Source of the DNA: Furcasterigmium furcatum
Taxonomy: Eukaryota > Ascomycota > Sordariomycetes > Glomerellales > Plectosphaerellaceae
DNA: 64,000 nt
Reading direction: 5' to 3'
Assembly (NCBI GenBank): GCA_001599815.1
Contig: BCIA01000001.1
Coordinates: forward strand, 2,546,934-2,610,933
The number at the start of each line of letters is the position of its first letter. The first letter of the stretch is position 1. This document shows, piece after piece, positions 46,414-57,504 of the stretch. The translations under genes were made by a program, and so were the position numbers. Below the pieces are notes generated by a model. It was given only the letters and a program-made list of their open reading frames with translations. It had not been told where the DNA came from and searched no databases.

Positions 46414-48258
46414 GGCGTAAACTTCAGGGGGGCGACGCAGAGATCCCTCCGGTGCCAACAGAGAATTTGATGCGCGTGCTAGGCCCCAAGACCCTAGAAT
46501 GAGCGGGACAGACCTGTTAAGAACGGCGCGTTGACGACCTGCCACAGACCCAGGTCGCAGTGTTCCCTGCCCCCCAAGTCATGGGATGCCGCGGATCCAA
46601 CGACATCGTGGACTGCGATTTTCTCTTTCATGTGATTGCGCTCATGTCATAGAGCCGTGAAAGGGTTCATCTCCGTGGCCCTGACCACACAGCCAGGGGC
46701 CGATGTTATATCAGAGGGTAGTGCTGCAGCGAACCGAAGCCCGCGATGTCAAGTCAGGACGCCGGCATAGTCCCGAGTTGTGATGGCGGCCGAATCGAGG
46801 GCTGCAGGTAAGGGGGAACTGCCGTTACAGGGAGGCCAAGGCGTGGTGGACAGGAATCTGGGGTGCAGAGCAGGGAAGACAGGCTGGGGCGATGTAACAC
46901 CCCGCACCAATGGACTGGCGGGCAGGGGGTGGTTGCTCGGAGAGAGGGTGGGTGTGACGGAAGATCACAATGTTTTTCAACTGGTCGTTCTGTATTCGGC
47001 GAGGAGCGCCGGTCATGCTGTAGCATTCGGTCGGGGGAAGGGAATGGTGATTGGTGAGGTTCAGGGGTTGAGCCCAGGTATCCCACTTGGAGATACGGCG
47101 GAGTAAGTGCCTTGCCGAGCTTGCACTGAGGTGAGGATTACCGCCGAGGTAATAAGGCGCCCATGGAGATGCGACGGGTATTTGAAGGTCAGCTTGGGCT
47201 GCCATCCATGGAGCGGCATGGCGGCGCATATCACATATCCGTGACTGACTTGCAAGTTGGCGAGATAGGGTCGCGACGATCCAAAGAGTATGATCAAATC
47301 TTCTTTACGCACAAGGATCTCACATACATACACACGCTTGCCGCCAAGGAGCCAAAGACCGCCAGGGACATAGAAGCGTGGTGGCCGCCTCAAGGAGTGA
47401 GGCATCTTGAGATGAGAGTCCAGAGCGGTCAAACATCGGAAATGCTGCGGCCTCTGGGCAGTTCTAGGTTGTTTTACACGAGCCTGCAGAGGAAACGGCA
47501 GTGTGACTTTTCCATGCAAGCTCTTTAGATATAAGATCGTCCCCAGGAGCCCGAGGTCGGCCTCATGTCCCAGGCTCGCCGGACAAGCCTATTTTTGCGC
47601 CCGTAGAGCAATGTCATCGACAGGAAAACCCCGGACAAGGCTTTGTTTCCTCCCAATGAACATCTACCCTCAGGTCTTATGGCTCACTCACTGGACAATA
47701 CCATTGCGTGACCGGCCGAGGTGGGGGAACATCCGGGAGCGAAGGCCGGGGAGCCGCAAGGGCCGACAGTGATGTCCAGATGTCCGCACCGTGTGCAGCT
47801 GTCGGTCGGGGATGGTGAAGATTCGGGTTAACATCCGGGGCTTTACCCCGCGCCGGCTCCGCACTTCTCGGCGTCCCGGCGGCATTCGCGAGAGGACTGT
47901 GCCGGGGGACTGCGCTGGATCGTCTACACTTTTACCCCTTTCGGGAACTGTGAAGCTGCAAACTTGGTAGTCATCGTCGTCTCTGGTGCTTGGTATGGAG
48001 GATCGAGGGATCTTTGGGTGAGGGGAAGCTCTGTTGGCTCGAAAGGGGAGGGATACGGATCATCTTGATATCCACAAGGCGTGTAAGTCGAAGGACTTTT
48101 GTCGATTTCTTGGTCTGAGGCCGCGAGTTCAGAGGCCAGAACCTCACGTATAAGAAGTCGTCAAGTTCACTCCGGGTCGACAAGATTTCTGTATCAAGCC
48201 GCCACCCAGCACAGCATTCACACCGGCGGTGCGCTGTACTTCTCTTTGAACAGTCACC
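46414..48258. promoter_or_regulatory. 1.8-kb divergent region between the oxidase and the glycosidase-like gene
   Basis: The two start codons face away from each other, so promoters of both are expected here. No gene was recognised, and no motif cluster stood out. Confidence 0.4.
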
Positions 48259-50493
48259 ATGCATCTGTCCACGACGTATCGTCATGCCTTGCTGGGACTT
48301 CTCGCGGCATCTAGGTGCGCCACCGCCACTAACACCACCGGGCAGTGGTGGCGGGAGCCCTTTGGCATGTTCCAGACAAACCTCAGGGACATCGACGGCG
48401 ACATGGATGCCAACGAGGTAGCAGACTTCATCAAGGCTCATGGAGCCTCCGCCTGGCTCCAGAGTGTTGGTGGCATCGAGGCCAACTACCCTACCGCCTT
48501 CGACTTTCACTATCAAAACCCCATCACCGCCGAACGCGAGAGCGGCGACCTCATCCAAGACACGTTGGACGCGGCGAAAGCCCGCGGCATCCGCCTTCTT
48601 GGCCGCATGGACTTCTCCAAGATCCAGGGCTACATCGCCGAGGAGCATCCCGACTGGGTCTACATCTCCCCGAACAACACATGGCAGAACCACACGAACG
48701 GCGTCGTCTCCGTCTGCCCCTCGGGGGAGTGGTACCAGGAGCGTGTTTTCGATATCCTCGACGAAGTCATGACTCGCTACCCGCTGGATGGCTTCTTCGT
48801 CAAGTACGTTAAACCGGGGTCCTTTTCCCGGTATTCTGGCTGTTTTAGGAGTCCTGCGACACGTTGTTGCTCCTGAGACACGAAGAGTAACTCCCAACAC
48901 ATCCATACAAGGCAATTACTAACTCCGCGGGTCGATAGCTGGGCCGGCTTCAACGAGCGTGACTACTTCCGCGTGTACCACGGCGTCTGTCACTGCAAGG
49001 CCTGCAAAAGGGGCTGGGACGAGTACTCCGGCGGGAAGACCCTGCCCCATGGCCCCTGGAGCGACGACTATCCCGAATGGAAGCTCTTCAGCGACGGCAT
49101 CATCAACACGTGGACTGCTCGTGTTCGAGAATTCATCGCCGAACGGAACCCGAACGCAGGCCTGATCCTAGGTTCAGGGGCAGATATCATGTTCTACGAG
49201 GCCAACAACGCCGTGGACCGCGAGATCTGGCACCATGCCACCTCTCAAGAAGTCAGCAGAGTCATCTCCTGGCGCCCTGACGTGCCCGTTCTCGTGAACT
49301 CGGCGTCATTCCTCGACCACGCCTACCGGTTCGCCCCGGAGAACATCAACCACTACTCGCAATTCCATGTGCAAGCCATGGCTCGCGGCGCGAACCCCTC
49401 GACCTACATCATCGGCATACCGGGCAAGATCCCCTGGCCCGGTCTGCCGATCGCGGGCGAGCTGATGCGCTTCCACGCCGCCCACCGGGACGTGTACAGC
49501 GGCATGCGGCCGGTCTCGAAGACCGGCCTTATCCTGCCCCGGAACACCCAGATGAACGAAACAGAGTTTGAAGACGCCATTTCAGAGTACAAGGGCATGT
49601 ACAAGGCGCTCCAGGAGCTGCACATCCCGTTCGACGTCGTTGCGCAGCAGTACTTCCCCCAGATCGCAGAGAACGGCGGGTTTGAGCGGTACGACGTCCT
49701 CATAATGCCTAACATCCCAGAGCTGCTGCCGGAGGACGCTGAGAGTCTGGACGCATGGGTTGCCGACGGCGGCACCCTCATCGCCAGCGGCGTCGTCGGC
49801 GTCGACGAGGATGATGGCACATTGCAGCTCGAATCCCTCCCAGCCAGCCGTCGGGTCGATTTTCACACCGAGTTCCAGTCCCTCTGGTCGATGTACTTTG
49901 CGCCCGAGCAGAACCGCACGGAGGAGCACTACTACGAGGGCCCCTTGGTTCCCCTCCTTGGTTCCTACGGCGAGTACGAGTGGAAAGAAGGCAGCGAGGG
50001 CCGTTTCAAGAAACTCGACTATGCTCCCTTCGCGCCCCCCGAGTACATCTACGGCAACACACAGGTCGATGAGCGCGGCGCGGGCGTCGCGGCTTATGAA
50101 AACGGCACGGGCATACTGATTCCGTTCCCCCTGGGCAGCGGTTACCGCGAGACCGGGCTGGACGTGTTCCGCGAGTTCTTCGAGGTCCTCATTGGCGAGT
50201 TCGGCGCCGAAGAGCGTGTTGCTTTTGATGTGTCTGAGCAGGTCGAGGTGACGATCAACACGAATGGCAAGGGGCAGACTGTCATTCATCTCATCAATAT
50301 GTCAGGCATCAAGTACCAGAACTTCGGGGAGCCCGTGGCCATTCCAGCTGGCTCGATAAGGATTGTCGGCTCGACTGACGGGGTGACTGCTCGTACTCTC
50401 TTCTCTGCGATGGAGCTGGATATTGGGGAGGACGGGGAGATCCAGCTACCTGGACTGGACCTCTTTGATGTTATTGTCATTGACGGCTTGTAG
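48259..50493 (+). CDS. secreted glycoside hydrolase-like protein with GH42-type trimerisation domain
   Basis: Exons 48259-48803 and 48939-50493 (intron 135 bp, AA|C codon) encode 699 residues. A signal peptide of about 23 residues precedes an apparent TIM barrel (about 30-350). It includes the GHL6-like segment YPLDGFFVNWAGFN, a CxCxxC cluster (CHCKACKRGW) and strand/loop patterns such as SFLDHAYRFAPENINHY. A flavodoxin-like domain follows (about 385-480; YDVLIMPNIPELLPEDAESL then AWVADGGTLIASG), matching the trimerisation domain of GH42 beta-galactosidases. The rest is a beta-rich domain. Multiple NxT/S sequons support secretion. A hydrolase for short plant or fungal oligosaccharides is likely, but no catalytic acid pair can be assigned with confidence and the substrate is unknown. 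It faces the FAD-oxidase gene across a divergent promoter. Confidence 0.82.
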
Positions 50494-50720
50494 TAGGGCA
50501 TCTCAGCTGAAGATTCGAGTAGCTAGCTACTCAGCCGGGGACAGGAGAGGGAATTACGGGCTGCGGTATCTCTTGAACGGCAGACTTCGAATAATTTGAC
50601 ACAACCAGGGAACAGACATTGCTGTGTGCCTTCAGTCGAAGACAGGAAACAATTTCAGATTATCTTGCTACGACACATTGATACACCGAGTGACACAGAT
50701 CCCACATCAACCAACCCTAC

Positions 50721-52160
50721 TTAAGGCTCCCCCGGCCAGATGGAGTCGGCCAGCTGCCTGACGAGCCGCATCTTGTTGATCATATCCTCATGAGTGATCG
50801 CGTTGCCCAGATGGTGGCTCGCAAACCCGCACTGCGGACTCACGCCCATCCGCTGCAGCGCCTTCTCGCGCGTCTGCCCGCTCCCCTGGGCCACAAAGTC
50901 CGCCGCCTGGAAGACCCTCTGGCGCATGGCCTCGAGGTCCTCCAGCTCGGGGAACTTGGACGTGATGACGCCCAGGATGACGTTCTTGTGCGCTGGCAGC
51001 TCCTTGAGCGGCTCGAAGCCGCCCGCGCGGTCCGTGTCGTACTCGAGGAAGTACGTGTCGGCGTCGATCTCGTTGAACAGCTTGGCCGCGATGCGGTCGT
51101 ACCCGCCCTCGGAGAAGTGCCGCGAGTAGGCGAAGTTTCCGCGGCAGAGGTGCAGCCCGAGATGCATGTCCGCGGGGCGGGAGGAGATGCAGTCGTTGTA
51201 GAGCTTGATGTACGCGTCGAGGAGCGCCTCCGAGTCCTCGCCGGCATCTTTGAATCCCTGGAGCATGGACTCGGAGCAGAAGTCTAGAGTGGTGAGCTTG
51301 ATTCTTGGTAGGAAGCCAGTGGACAGGGCACTTACACGCCAGGTTCGGGTCGTCGATGGTCACGTTGCGGACGCCGGCCTGGTAGAGAATGTCCAGCTCG
51401 GTGCGATATGCGACAGCAATGTCGGCAAAGTATCTCTCACTGGGATTGTCAGTAAGAAACTCTCTGTACAAGGCGGCAAACCCTTTGGGGCAGCTTCCGG
51501 GAGACTCACTCATTCGGATAGACATCCTTGGGATACGCATGTCCTGTCTGATACCGCAAATGGTACCACTCGGGAGCCGGCAGCGTGAGCTTGGCGTACT
51601 TGACATATTCCGCCGGGATCTGAGTCTTCAGGTACTCCCACTCGGGGATGTAAGTGCTGCCCTTGTGTTTGATCTTGCCCACGCAGAAGAGCGACTCTCC
51701 TGGCTTATGCCCGACCTCGGCTGGATATAAATACGGGTGTCAGGGGGGAACTTCCACATCGCTCACAGCTGTGGAAATAGAGGTACATACTGAACGCCTT
51801 GACGTCTGGCACATACAACCGGAAGCTATCAATGCTCGGGCTCGCCACCTCCTCGAAGCCCTCGAGGTTGGGGAAGAAATTGCCCCAGAACTGGTGGCGA
51901 CGGTACTCGCCGTCGTTGATGGCATGGAAGCCGAGGTCGATCTGCTTCTTGACGATGTCCTGGATGCCCTCCTCCTCCAGGCGATGCAGCTCCTTGTCCT
52001 GAAGGATCTCAAGCGCAGACTTGCCGTCGAGCGCAACACGCTTGGCTGTAAGTTCCTTGGGACGCAGCAGGGAGCCCATGTGCTCCGCGCGGAAGGGAGG
52101 GCGCTGTTGGTTCTTCGCGGCCATGACTTCGTCTTGGATTGACTTGGAAAGGAATTGCAT
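50721..52160 (-). CDS. MetE C-terminal-like (UROD/MetE fold) methyltransferase
   Basis: Exons 52160-51791, 51720-51510, 51439-51336 and 51283-50721 (introns 70, 70 and 52 bp) encode 415 residues. The protein corresponds to the C-terminal catalytic half of cobalamin-independent methionine synthase, as in bacterial YxjG/YxjH proteins. The zinc ligands of MetE are recognisable: His and Cys in HLCRGN, Glu in TYFLEYDTDRAGG, and Cys in SPQCGFASH. GEYRRHQFW near the N-terminus and DDPNLAYF across intron 3 are other family motifs. It lacks the N-terminal MetE domain, so it is probably not the main methionine synthase; it may transfer methyl groups from another donor to a thiol. An alternative start is Met13 at 52124. 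It converges with the glycosidase-like gene. Confidence 0.9.
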
Positions 52161-53056
52161 GAGGGCGGTATGCTATCGCCAGGACTGGCCGGCGAGGGAG
52201 AATGGTCCTTGATATAGGCACTTGTATGGGTTGCTATACTGGCAGCATCCAATGCAACATACCATTCCTTGGAAGATGGAGAGCCATCATCTCTCTGTGA
52301 TGTCAACAACGCAGTCACATACATGGCCAACTCTAACCCTGTCTTACCCCGATTCAGCTGCTCCTACGGTGGTCGTCATCGCCGGTCATGGCCTCCTCCA
52401 ACTTCCCCGCGCCCATGCCATCGGAACCTCCTCACTACTCTTCTGGTCCTCGACCCCGCCTTTGTCAGGGCTGACAAGACACCGTTGCGAACGGGATGGC
52501 GTCCGGTAAACCATGGCTAGGCCGCGGGAAGCTGGAATCGGCAGTCGGGTCAGGGGGTTGTATTGGCCGGTGAGCAAAGTCGTTGGAATGATATCAGCTT
52601 GCAGCAAGGCAAACACCTCCATCGCAGCCGGATCTGAGCAAGAGACTGTGAGCTGCTGCTCGCATCCCGGGGTCGACAAGGATTATGACCTGTGATACGC
52701 GTATGGTGTAGGGCAACAGCTGGAGGGTCTGCCGCGAGGGAGCTTGGCGAGTAGACACATGAAATTGACCATCCATGCCTGGATGCAGCAACCAAGATGC
52801 GGGACTGTCTACATCCCGTCTGTAAGTCTCCTGTCCAGGCCCGTGTCGGCTATACACCCGATATCATGATATATATATAATGCACCCGATATACCCTCCT
52901 CATATCCAAGTATGTCCAACGTCTATGCTGGCCGTCTGAGCGGCCATCCAAGGTCCCCGAACCCAACCAACGCCGTCTCTGTGAATCCCAAGAGAGCCCA
53001 TGAACGCCCATGTATCAATGCAGATCCCCAGTATGCTCATACACCGGGAGGACGGC
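52161..53056. other. intergenic region with an AT-repeat and flanking direct repeat
   Basis: About 900 bases including the upstream region of the MetE-like gene. An AT dinucleotide tract lies between two copies of CACCCGATAT. No gene was recognised. Confidence 0.45.
52855..52892. repeat. 10-bp direct repeats flanking an AT dinucleotide run
   Basis: CACCCGATAT at 52855-52864 and at 52883-52892, separated by CATG and an ATATATATAT tract. About 165 bases past the 3' end of the transporter gene. Confidence 0.75.
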
Positions 53057-54766
53057 CTAGTCCTCCCTGTCATCCCGGTCATCCCGGTCACTCTCATCCC
53101 CCGAGTCCGTGAGGTCCACGATCTTGTTCGCCTCATGCTCTGTCATTTCCCTCCACGTGCTCCAGCTCAGCATCAAGAACGCAACCATGATCAGCACACC
53201 GCCTGCCATGGCCGCAAAGCTCAACGGCTTGCCCGTGAGGAGCCAGTCCGTCAGCGCGACGATGAAGATGGTCAGCAGCGACGCGACGCTGGACAGCACA
53301 GGGCTCGTGAGACTGATCAGCACGAGGAAGGATCCCGCAAACGTCGCGTTTGCAATCACGGAGAAGAAGAGCATCCACGCCGTGTGCCCCGACGGGAGCT
53401 CGAACGTCTCCCAGCCCAGCCAGTGCAGCAGCGGCAGTGGGACCCAGAGCACGAGCAGTGTAAAAACGCCGATGCAGGAGCCGAAGGTGTTGGCGAAAAT
53501 GACCCCGCGGGCCGGGGAGCAGCCCTCGGGCGGGCATGCGAATCGCTTGTAGAGGACCTCGTACAGGCCGTAGAGGACGGAGCCGACGCCGATGATCATG
53601 TTGCCCAGGAACCGCTGGCCCGCTGCCTGCGCCACCTTCGCAGAGTCCTCGCCCTCGGTGGGCTCATCCTTGTCACCGTAGGCCACGACGAGGACGCCGA
53701 TGATGGCGACCATGACGGCGATGGATTTGTCGAGACGGAGGGGCTCGCGGAGCAGGGGCACGGAGAAGACGTAGGCGAAGAAGGCGGAGCAATTGTAGAT
53801 GGCCGTCAGGTCGGAGGGGGTGGTGAGGTCGACGGCGACGTACCACGAGAGGCCCGCGACGGTGAGCGCAGCGGTGACAAAGGCCGTCGTGCGCGCGAGG
53901 TGGCTGAGGGCCGAGGGACGGGGGCCTACCGACGGCTTCGTCCAGTCGAGGTCTTGCGTCTGGACCATGACGGCGGTGCTGCGCAGGAGGGAGACGTGGT
54001 GTCGCCAGAACGACGCCCAGGGAACGTTGAGCTGCTGCAGGCGCAAGACGCCCAGCTGGACGGGCCAGAGCAGCGACCAGGACCCGTGGGTCAGGTAGAG
54101 CATGCAGTAGGCCTTGTTCCACCCGAGGTCTTGTTGCACGTAGGCTGACAGCTCCGTCTGGACGACGAAGGCCACGAGACAGAGGACCAAGAAGATACCA
54201 GCGAGGGTATACTTCTTGCGGACGGTGGCCGCGGCGTGCGCATCGGGGCTGTGGCTACGAAGGGTCGAGCGGCGCGAGTGGAAGGACTGGTTGTGGGATC
54301 GCGAGCCCATGAGCGGGCTTGTGCCCCTGCTGGAGCGCCCACGGCGGTCTTCGTGGTCCATTGATTCCTTTGCGCCGTCGTCTTCTGCCGAGTAGGGGTT
54401 CCGGTCCGCGTCGTCCACCTTGCTGTAGAGCAGAGGCGTACCAGAGCGGCCTTCGGTCGGTCGGAGGAAAGGGGGCCTGCGAGCGTCGCTCATGTCGAGA
54501 CGGTCGGGGTCGGGGTTGGGATCGGGGCCGGGGTGGTCGCGTGCGGCATCGGGGGAGGAGACAAGGGGCTGCTGTTCTTGGAGCCTGGGATCGTCCTCGA
54601 TAATATCGTCGTCGGCGTCGCTCGTGACACTTGCTCTGGGAGGCTGTGAGTGTCCGTTCGATCGTGATGTCGACGGTTGCGAAGAGGATGTAGACGGAGA
54701 GCCTCGAGATCCATCAGGCCCTCTGGCATCTGACCCGGCCATGCGGAAGAGTGGAGAAGATGGCAA
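53057..54766 (-). CDS. DMT-superfamily (EamA/SLC35F-like) membrane transporter
   Basis: A single exon of 569 residues (561 if translation starts at Met9, 54742). The first 185 residues are hydrophilic, Ser/Asp/Arg-rich and probably cytosolic. About ten hydrophobic helices follow, from YTLAGIFLVLCLVAFVVQTEL to MAGGVLIMVAFLMLSW, in two EamA-like repeats; the first repeat ends with SIAVMVAIIGVLVVAYGDK. The tail is strongly acidic (DDRDDRED). It resembles the yeast vacuolar Thi74/YML018C and SLC35F group, for which substrates are poorly defined. No intron is needed. The next gene in the same direction is the aldo-keto reductase, 539 bases upstream. Confidence 0.9.
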   Translation of the reverse strand: MPSSPLFRMAGSDARGPDGSRGSPSTSSSQPSTSRSNGHSQPPRASVTSDADDDIIEDDPRLQEQQPLVSSPDAARDHPGPDPNPDPDRLDMSDARRPPFLRPTEGRSGTPLLYSKVDDADRNPYSAEDDGAKESMDHEDRRGRSSRGTSPLMGSRSHNQSFHSRRSTLRSHSPDAHAAATVRKKYTLAGIFLVLCLVAFVVQTELSAYVQQDLGWNKAYCMLYLTHGSWSLLWPVQLGVLRLQQLNVPWASFWRHHVSLLRSTAVMVQTQDLDWTKPSVGPRPSALSHLARTTAFVTAALTVAGLSWYVAVDLTTPSDLTAIYNCSAFFAYVFSVPLLREPLRLDKSIAVMVAIIGVLVVAYGDKDEPTEGEDSAKVAQAAGQRFLGNMIIGVGSVLYGLYEVLYKRFACPPEGCSPARGVIFANTFGSCIGVFTLLVLWVPLPLLHWLGWETFELPSGHTAWMLFFSVIANATFAGSFLVLISLTSPVLSSVASLLTIFIVALTDWLLTGKPLSFAAMAGGVLIMVAFLMLSWSTWREMTEHEANKIVDLTDSGDESDRDDRDDRED

Positions 54767-55305
54767 CTAGAGCGTGGAAAGGGGCGCAATTCCGGAAGAT
54801 TGCGCATCACAATGCCTGTCCAAGATAAGATGCTATGGGGTTTGTTGGAGAGATGGTGGAGTTTGGCAGAGTGGGATGGCAGGGGTTGGGGGGGTCTTGA
54901 CTGGTTCCAGCGGTCCATCGCTTCTGTGGATTCCGGATTTGACGGTTTCGGCTCCCTGTGATAGGCAGGGTCGACCTCTGCAGAGCCTTGGGCGTTGTGC
55001 CGAGTCATGCCAGGCTCCAGTGGGGTCCAGTGAAACCTCGCCGCCAAGTCCGGCGCCGAAATATGGGTCTCCATCGGGCGGTCATCGGGGCCGGTCACAC
55101 TCCGTTGGGCCCGTCACGCGGAGGACTTTGCTGATACATATGAATGATGAGATGACGTCGCGTCTCTAGGGACTTCCCTCTACTATGTCACTTGGAAGTG
55201 TTTGCTGCGATTCAGGCACGTCTCACTCTGTGTATTATTTTCTCACCGAGTCATTCCGGTGCTTGGCCCAGACCGACCCGACTGCCCCTATTTCCGTCAT
55301 CTTCC
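54767..55305. promoter_or_regulatory. spacer holding the transporter promoter and AKR 3' end
   Basis: About 540 bases between two minus-strand genes. Nothing besides ordinary promoter-like sequence was seen. Confidence 0.4.
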
Positions 55306-56464
55306 TCACTTGGCCCCGGCGCCGAACAGCGTCTCCCGCGTGTCGTACTCATACTTGAGGTCCATATGCCAGTAGTTCGTCGTGTCAGCCTTGGAGACAT
55401 TCCACGCCTCTTCGAGCGCCGCCACCACGTCCTCCGGCAGGGGCCCCTTCTCGAGATTATCGAGATTGTTTTCGAGCTGCGCAACGCTCGAGATACCGAT
55501 GATGATACCGTCATTGCCGTCCTTGATCTTGAGCGCTGAGTGGTGAACCGTCCACCGCAGGGCCGTCTCGATCATGGTCAGCCCGTGCTTCTCGATGGCC
55601 TGCTCGATCGTCTGCAGCGCCTTGAAGGTGCTGTCGCGGTAGTACCGCTTGCGGTACTGGGTACCCGTCGGGTTGGTGTCCGAGAAGCGGCCTTCGGTTG
55701 GCACAATGTCCGCTGACTTGATCTTTCCCGAGAAGAGGCCACCGGCGATGGGGTTGTACACGACAATGTCGAGGCCGTAGCGGCGGCAGGCCGGGATGAG
55801 CTCCGCCTCGATGCTGCGGGTGATGACGTTGTACATGGCCTGGTAGATGGTAGGGCGCACCCAGCCGTTGTACTTGCACGTCAGGACGACCTCTGCGACC
55901 TCGAAGGCTGTGTAGTTGCTGAGGCCGAGACGGACAAACTTGCCGGCCTTGTGCAGCTTGTCGACGGCCTCGAGGGTCTCGGCGAAAGGAGTGGCACGGT
56001 CCTGCTCAAGTCAGTAAGGGGTGAACAAGGCGAGTCGCGCCGAATGTCTTACAGCGGCATGAAGATAGAGGATCTGGTGAGGTCAGTCAGTGATCTCATC
56101 TTGCGGCGGTGGCTTCACTCACATCCACGCAGTCGGTGCCCAGGTCCTTCAGACTGTTCTCGACAGACTCGAACACCTTATCGGCGGCATACAGGCCATG
56201 CTTGAAGGGGTAGAGGACCTTGGTCGCCAGAGTCAAGCCTCTCTCCTTCCACTTTGCCTCGCGGGTGAAGGCCTCCTGCTTCTGGCCGATGTAGGCGCGG
56301 GCAGTATCGACCTCATTGTATCCACGGGCCTGGAGGACATCAAGTGCCTTGTCGAAGGTCGCGAGGTCCGTGATGCGAGCACCGGCGCTTTCGGTGCCCT
56401 CGGGTCCAAAGGTCATGAGACCCAGGATGATCCTGTCCGTGGGGTTCTGGGCGACGAGAGGCAT
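55306..56464 (-). CDS. aldo-keto reductase, AKR7 (aflatoxin-aldehyde reductase-like) group
   Basis: Exons 56464-56123, 56073-56053 and 56001-55306 (introns 49 and 51 bp) encode 352 residues. The middle exon is only 21 bases and supplies ILYLHAA. The catalytic tetrad is complete: Asp and Tyr in EVDTARAY, Lys in LATKVLYPF, and His in LYLHAAD, which depends on the micro-exon. The cofactor end has GIIIGISSVAQLENNL, typical of NADPH-binding AKRs, and the protein ends YDTRETLFGAGAK. AKR7 enzymes reduce dialdehydes and small aldehydes such as succinic semialdehyde, so a detoxifying cytosolic reductase is likely. It shares a divergent promoter with the MBP1-type gene. Confidence 0.94.
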
Positions 56465-57504
56465 GTTGATGGTGATTTATACAAGTTACACACGTAAGTA
56501 CTTATGTTGGGGGACTGGTCTGAGAGCAAGTGGCGGTAGGTCTGATAGATGTTCGACTTGGTCTTCCTGCCGAGAGCTCGGTTCTTTCTTATACTCTTGT
56601 AGCGAGGCTCGGGAGCGAAACTTATGGCGCAACCCAACCCCTCTCTCGTCGTCGTGGCCGGCAAGGTATCTCGGGGATAATGAGGCGCAAACCCGATTGA
56701 TTAGCGGGGTTTGTTCTCCTCCGCTGACGCTGGGACACAGCACGTCATTGGCACTTGAACAGATCGCCCAGGTCTCAGTTTAATTGGACAAGGCGGTCAC
56801 TCTTCCGTCCGCTTCTTCCGGCAAATAGACTCGAGCCTGGCGCGTATTCTTACAGCGTATGCGAGAGGCCACGGCAACGTGCATTCGGCCCAACTGATTG
56901 GGTTACCTATACGACGGCTTCACAAGAGAGCCATGATTACAAATGGTAGCTGTCAGTACCTCACCTTCAGAGACACTAGTTGCCATGGCTCTGATCACCT
57001 TCCCTTTAGCCACCTCAGCCATCCCGGCCTTAGGAGACAAGAGGAGTTGATCCCGAGGGAGAATCGACCCTGACACTAGATATGGTCCGTGCCAGACCCC
57101 GCCATTAGACATACCACAGTGCCATGGATATCACGTGATATGGACTAAGAAGATCACGTGAATACCCACACGATTCTCTCGAGGTACGTACCGATTTAAA
57201 GTGCTTCGCGTAGGCGCGTCTCCCCTCGGACCCAAGTTCGCGTCACCGACGTGCCATTCCCACAATTTCCTTCCATTCACCAAGAGTCTGATTCGGTCAA
57301 CGAAGACGGCGATGTCCCGATAGCCGTCGCAGACTTCCTTCAACCCAGTCCTTACTGCGATAGTGCCTCTCAGCAAACATACTCCTTCAAGCACCTGTCA
57401 AAGACTGCTCCAATCGCGCCAGGTCGCGATTCTCCCTACCCGTCCACCATCAGCAATCCATCCCATCACCGACGAAGGGCGGCAATCCCTTCCAGCCATT
57501 GACG
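56465..57504. promoter_or_regulatory. divergent promoter between the aldo-keto reductase and MBP1-type genes
   Basis: 1040 bases. It contains two CACGTG boxes 23 bases apart, listed separately, and a short uORF (ATG TCC CGA TAG, 57312-57323) in the possible leader of the MBP1-type gene. No other gene was recognised. Confidence 0.5.
57128..57160. promoter_or_regulatory. paired CACGTG E-boxes
   Basis: ATATCACGTGATAT is a perfect 14-bp palindrome at 57128-57141. A second CACGTG lies at 57155-57160 within GATCACGTGA. Both have the TCACGTG core preferred by Cbf1-type bHLH factors. Position, about 350-375 bases before the MBP1-type start and 660-700 before the AKR start, suits either gene. Confidence 0.5.

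Noticed and set aside
49582..50289. 235-codon minus-strand frame
   Set aside because: Antisense shadow of the glycosidase-like gene.
53000..54148. 382-codon open frame on the plus strand
   Set aside because: Antisense to the membrane transporter; composition is a low-complexity Glu/Arg/Gly/His mix with no motif.
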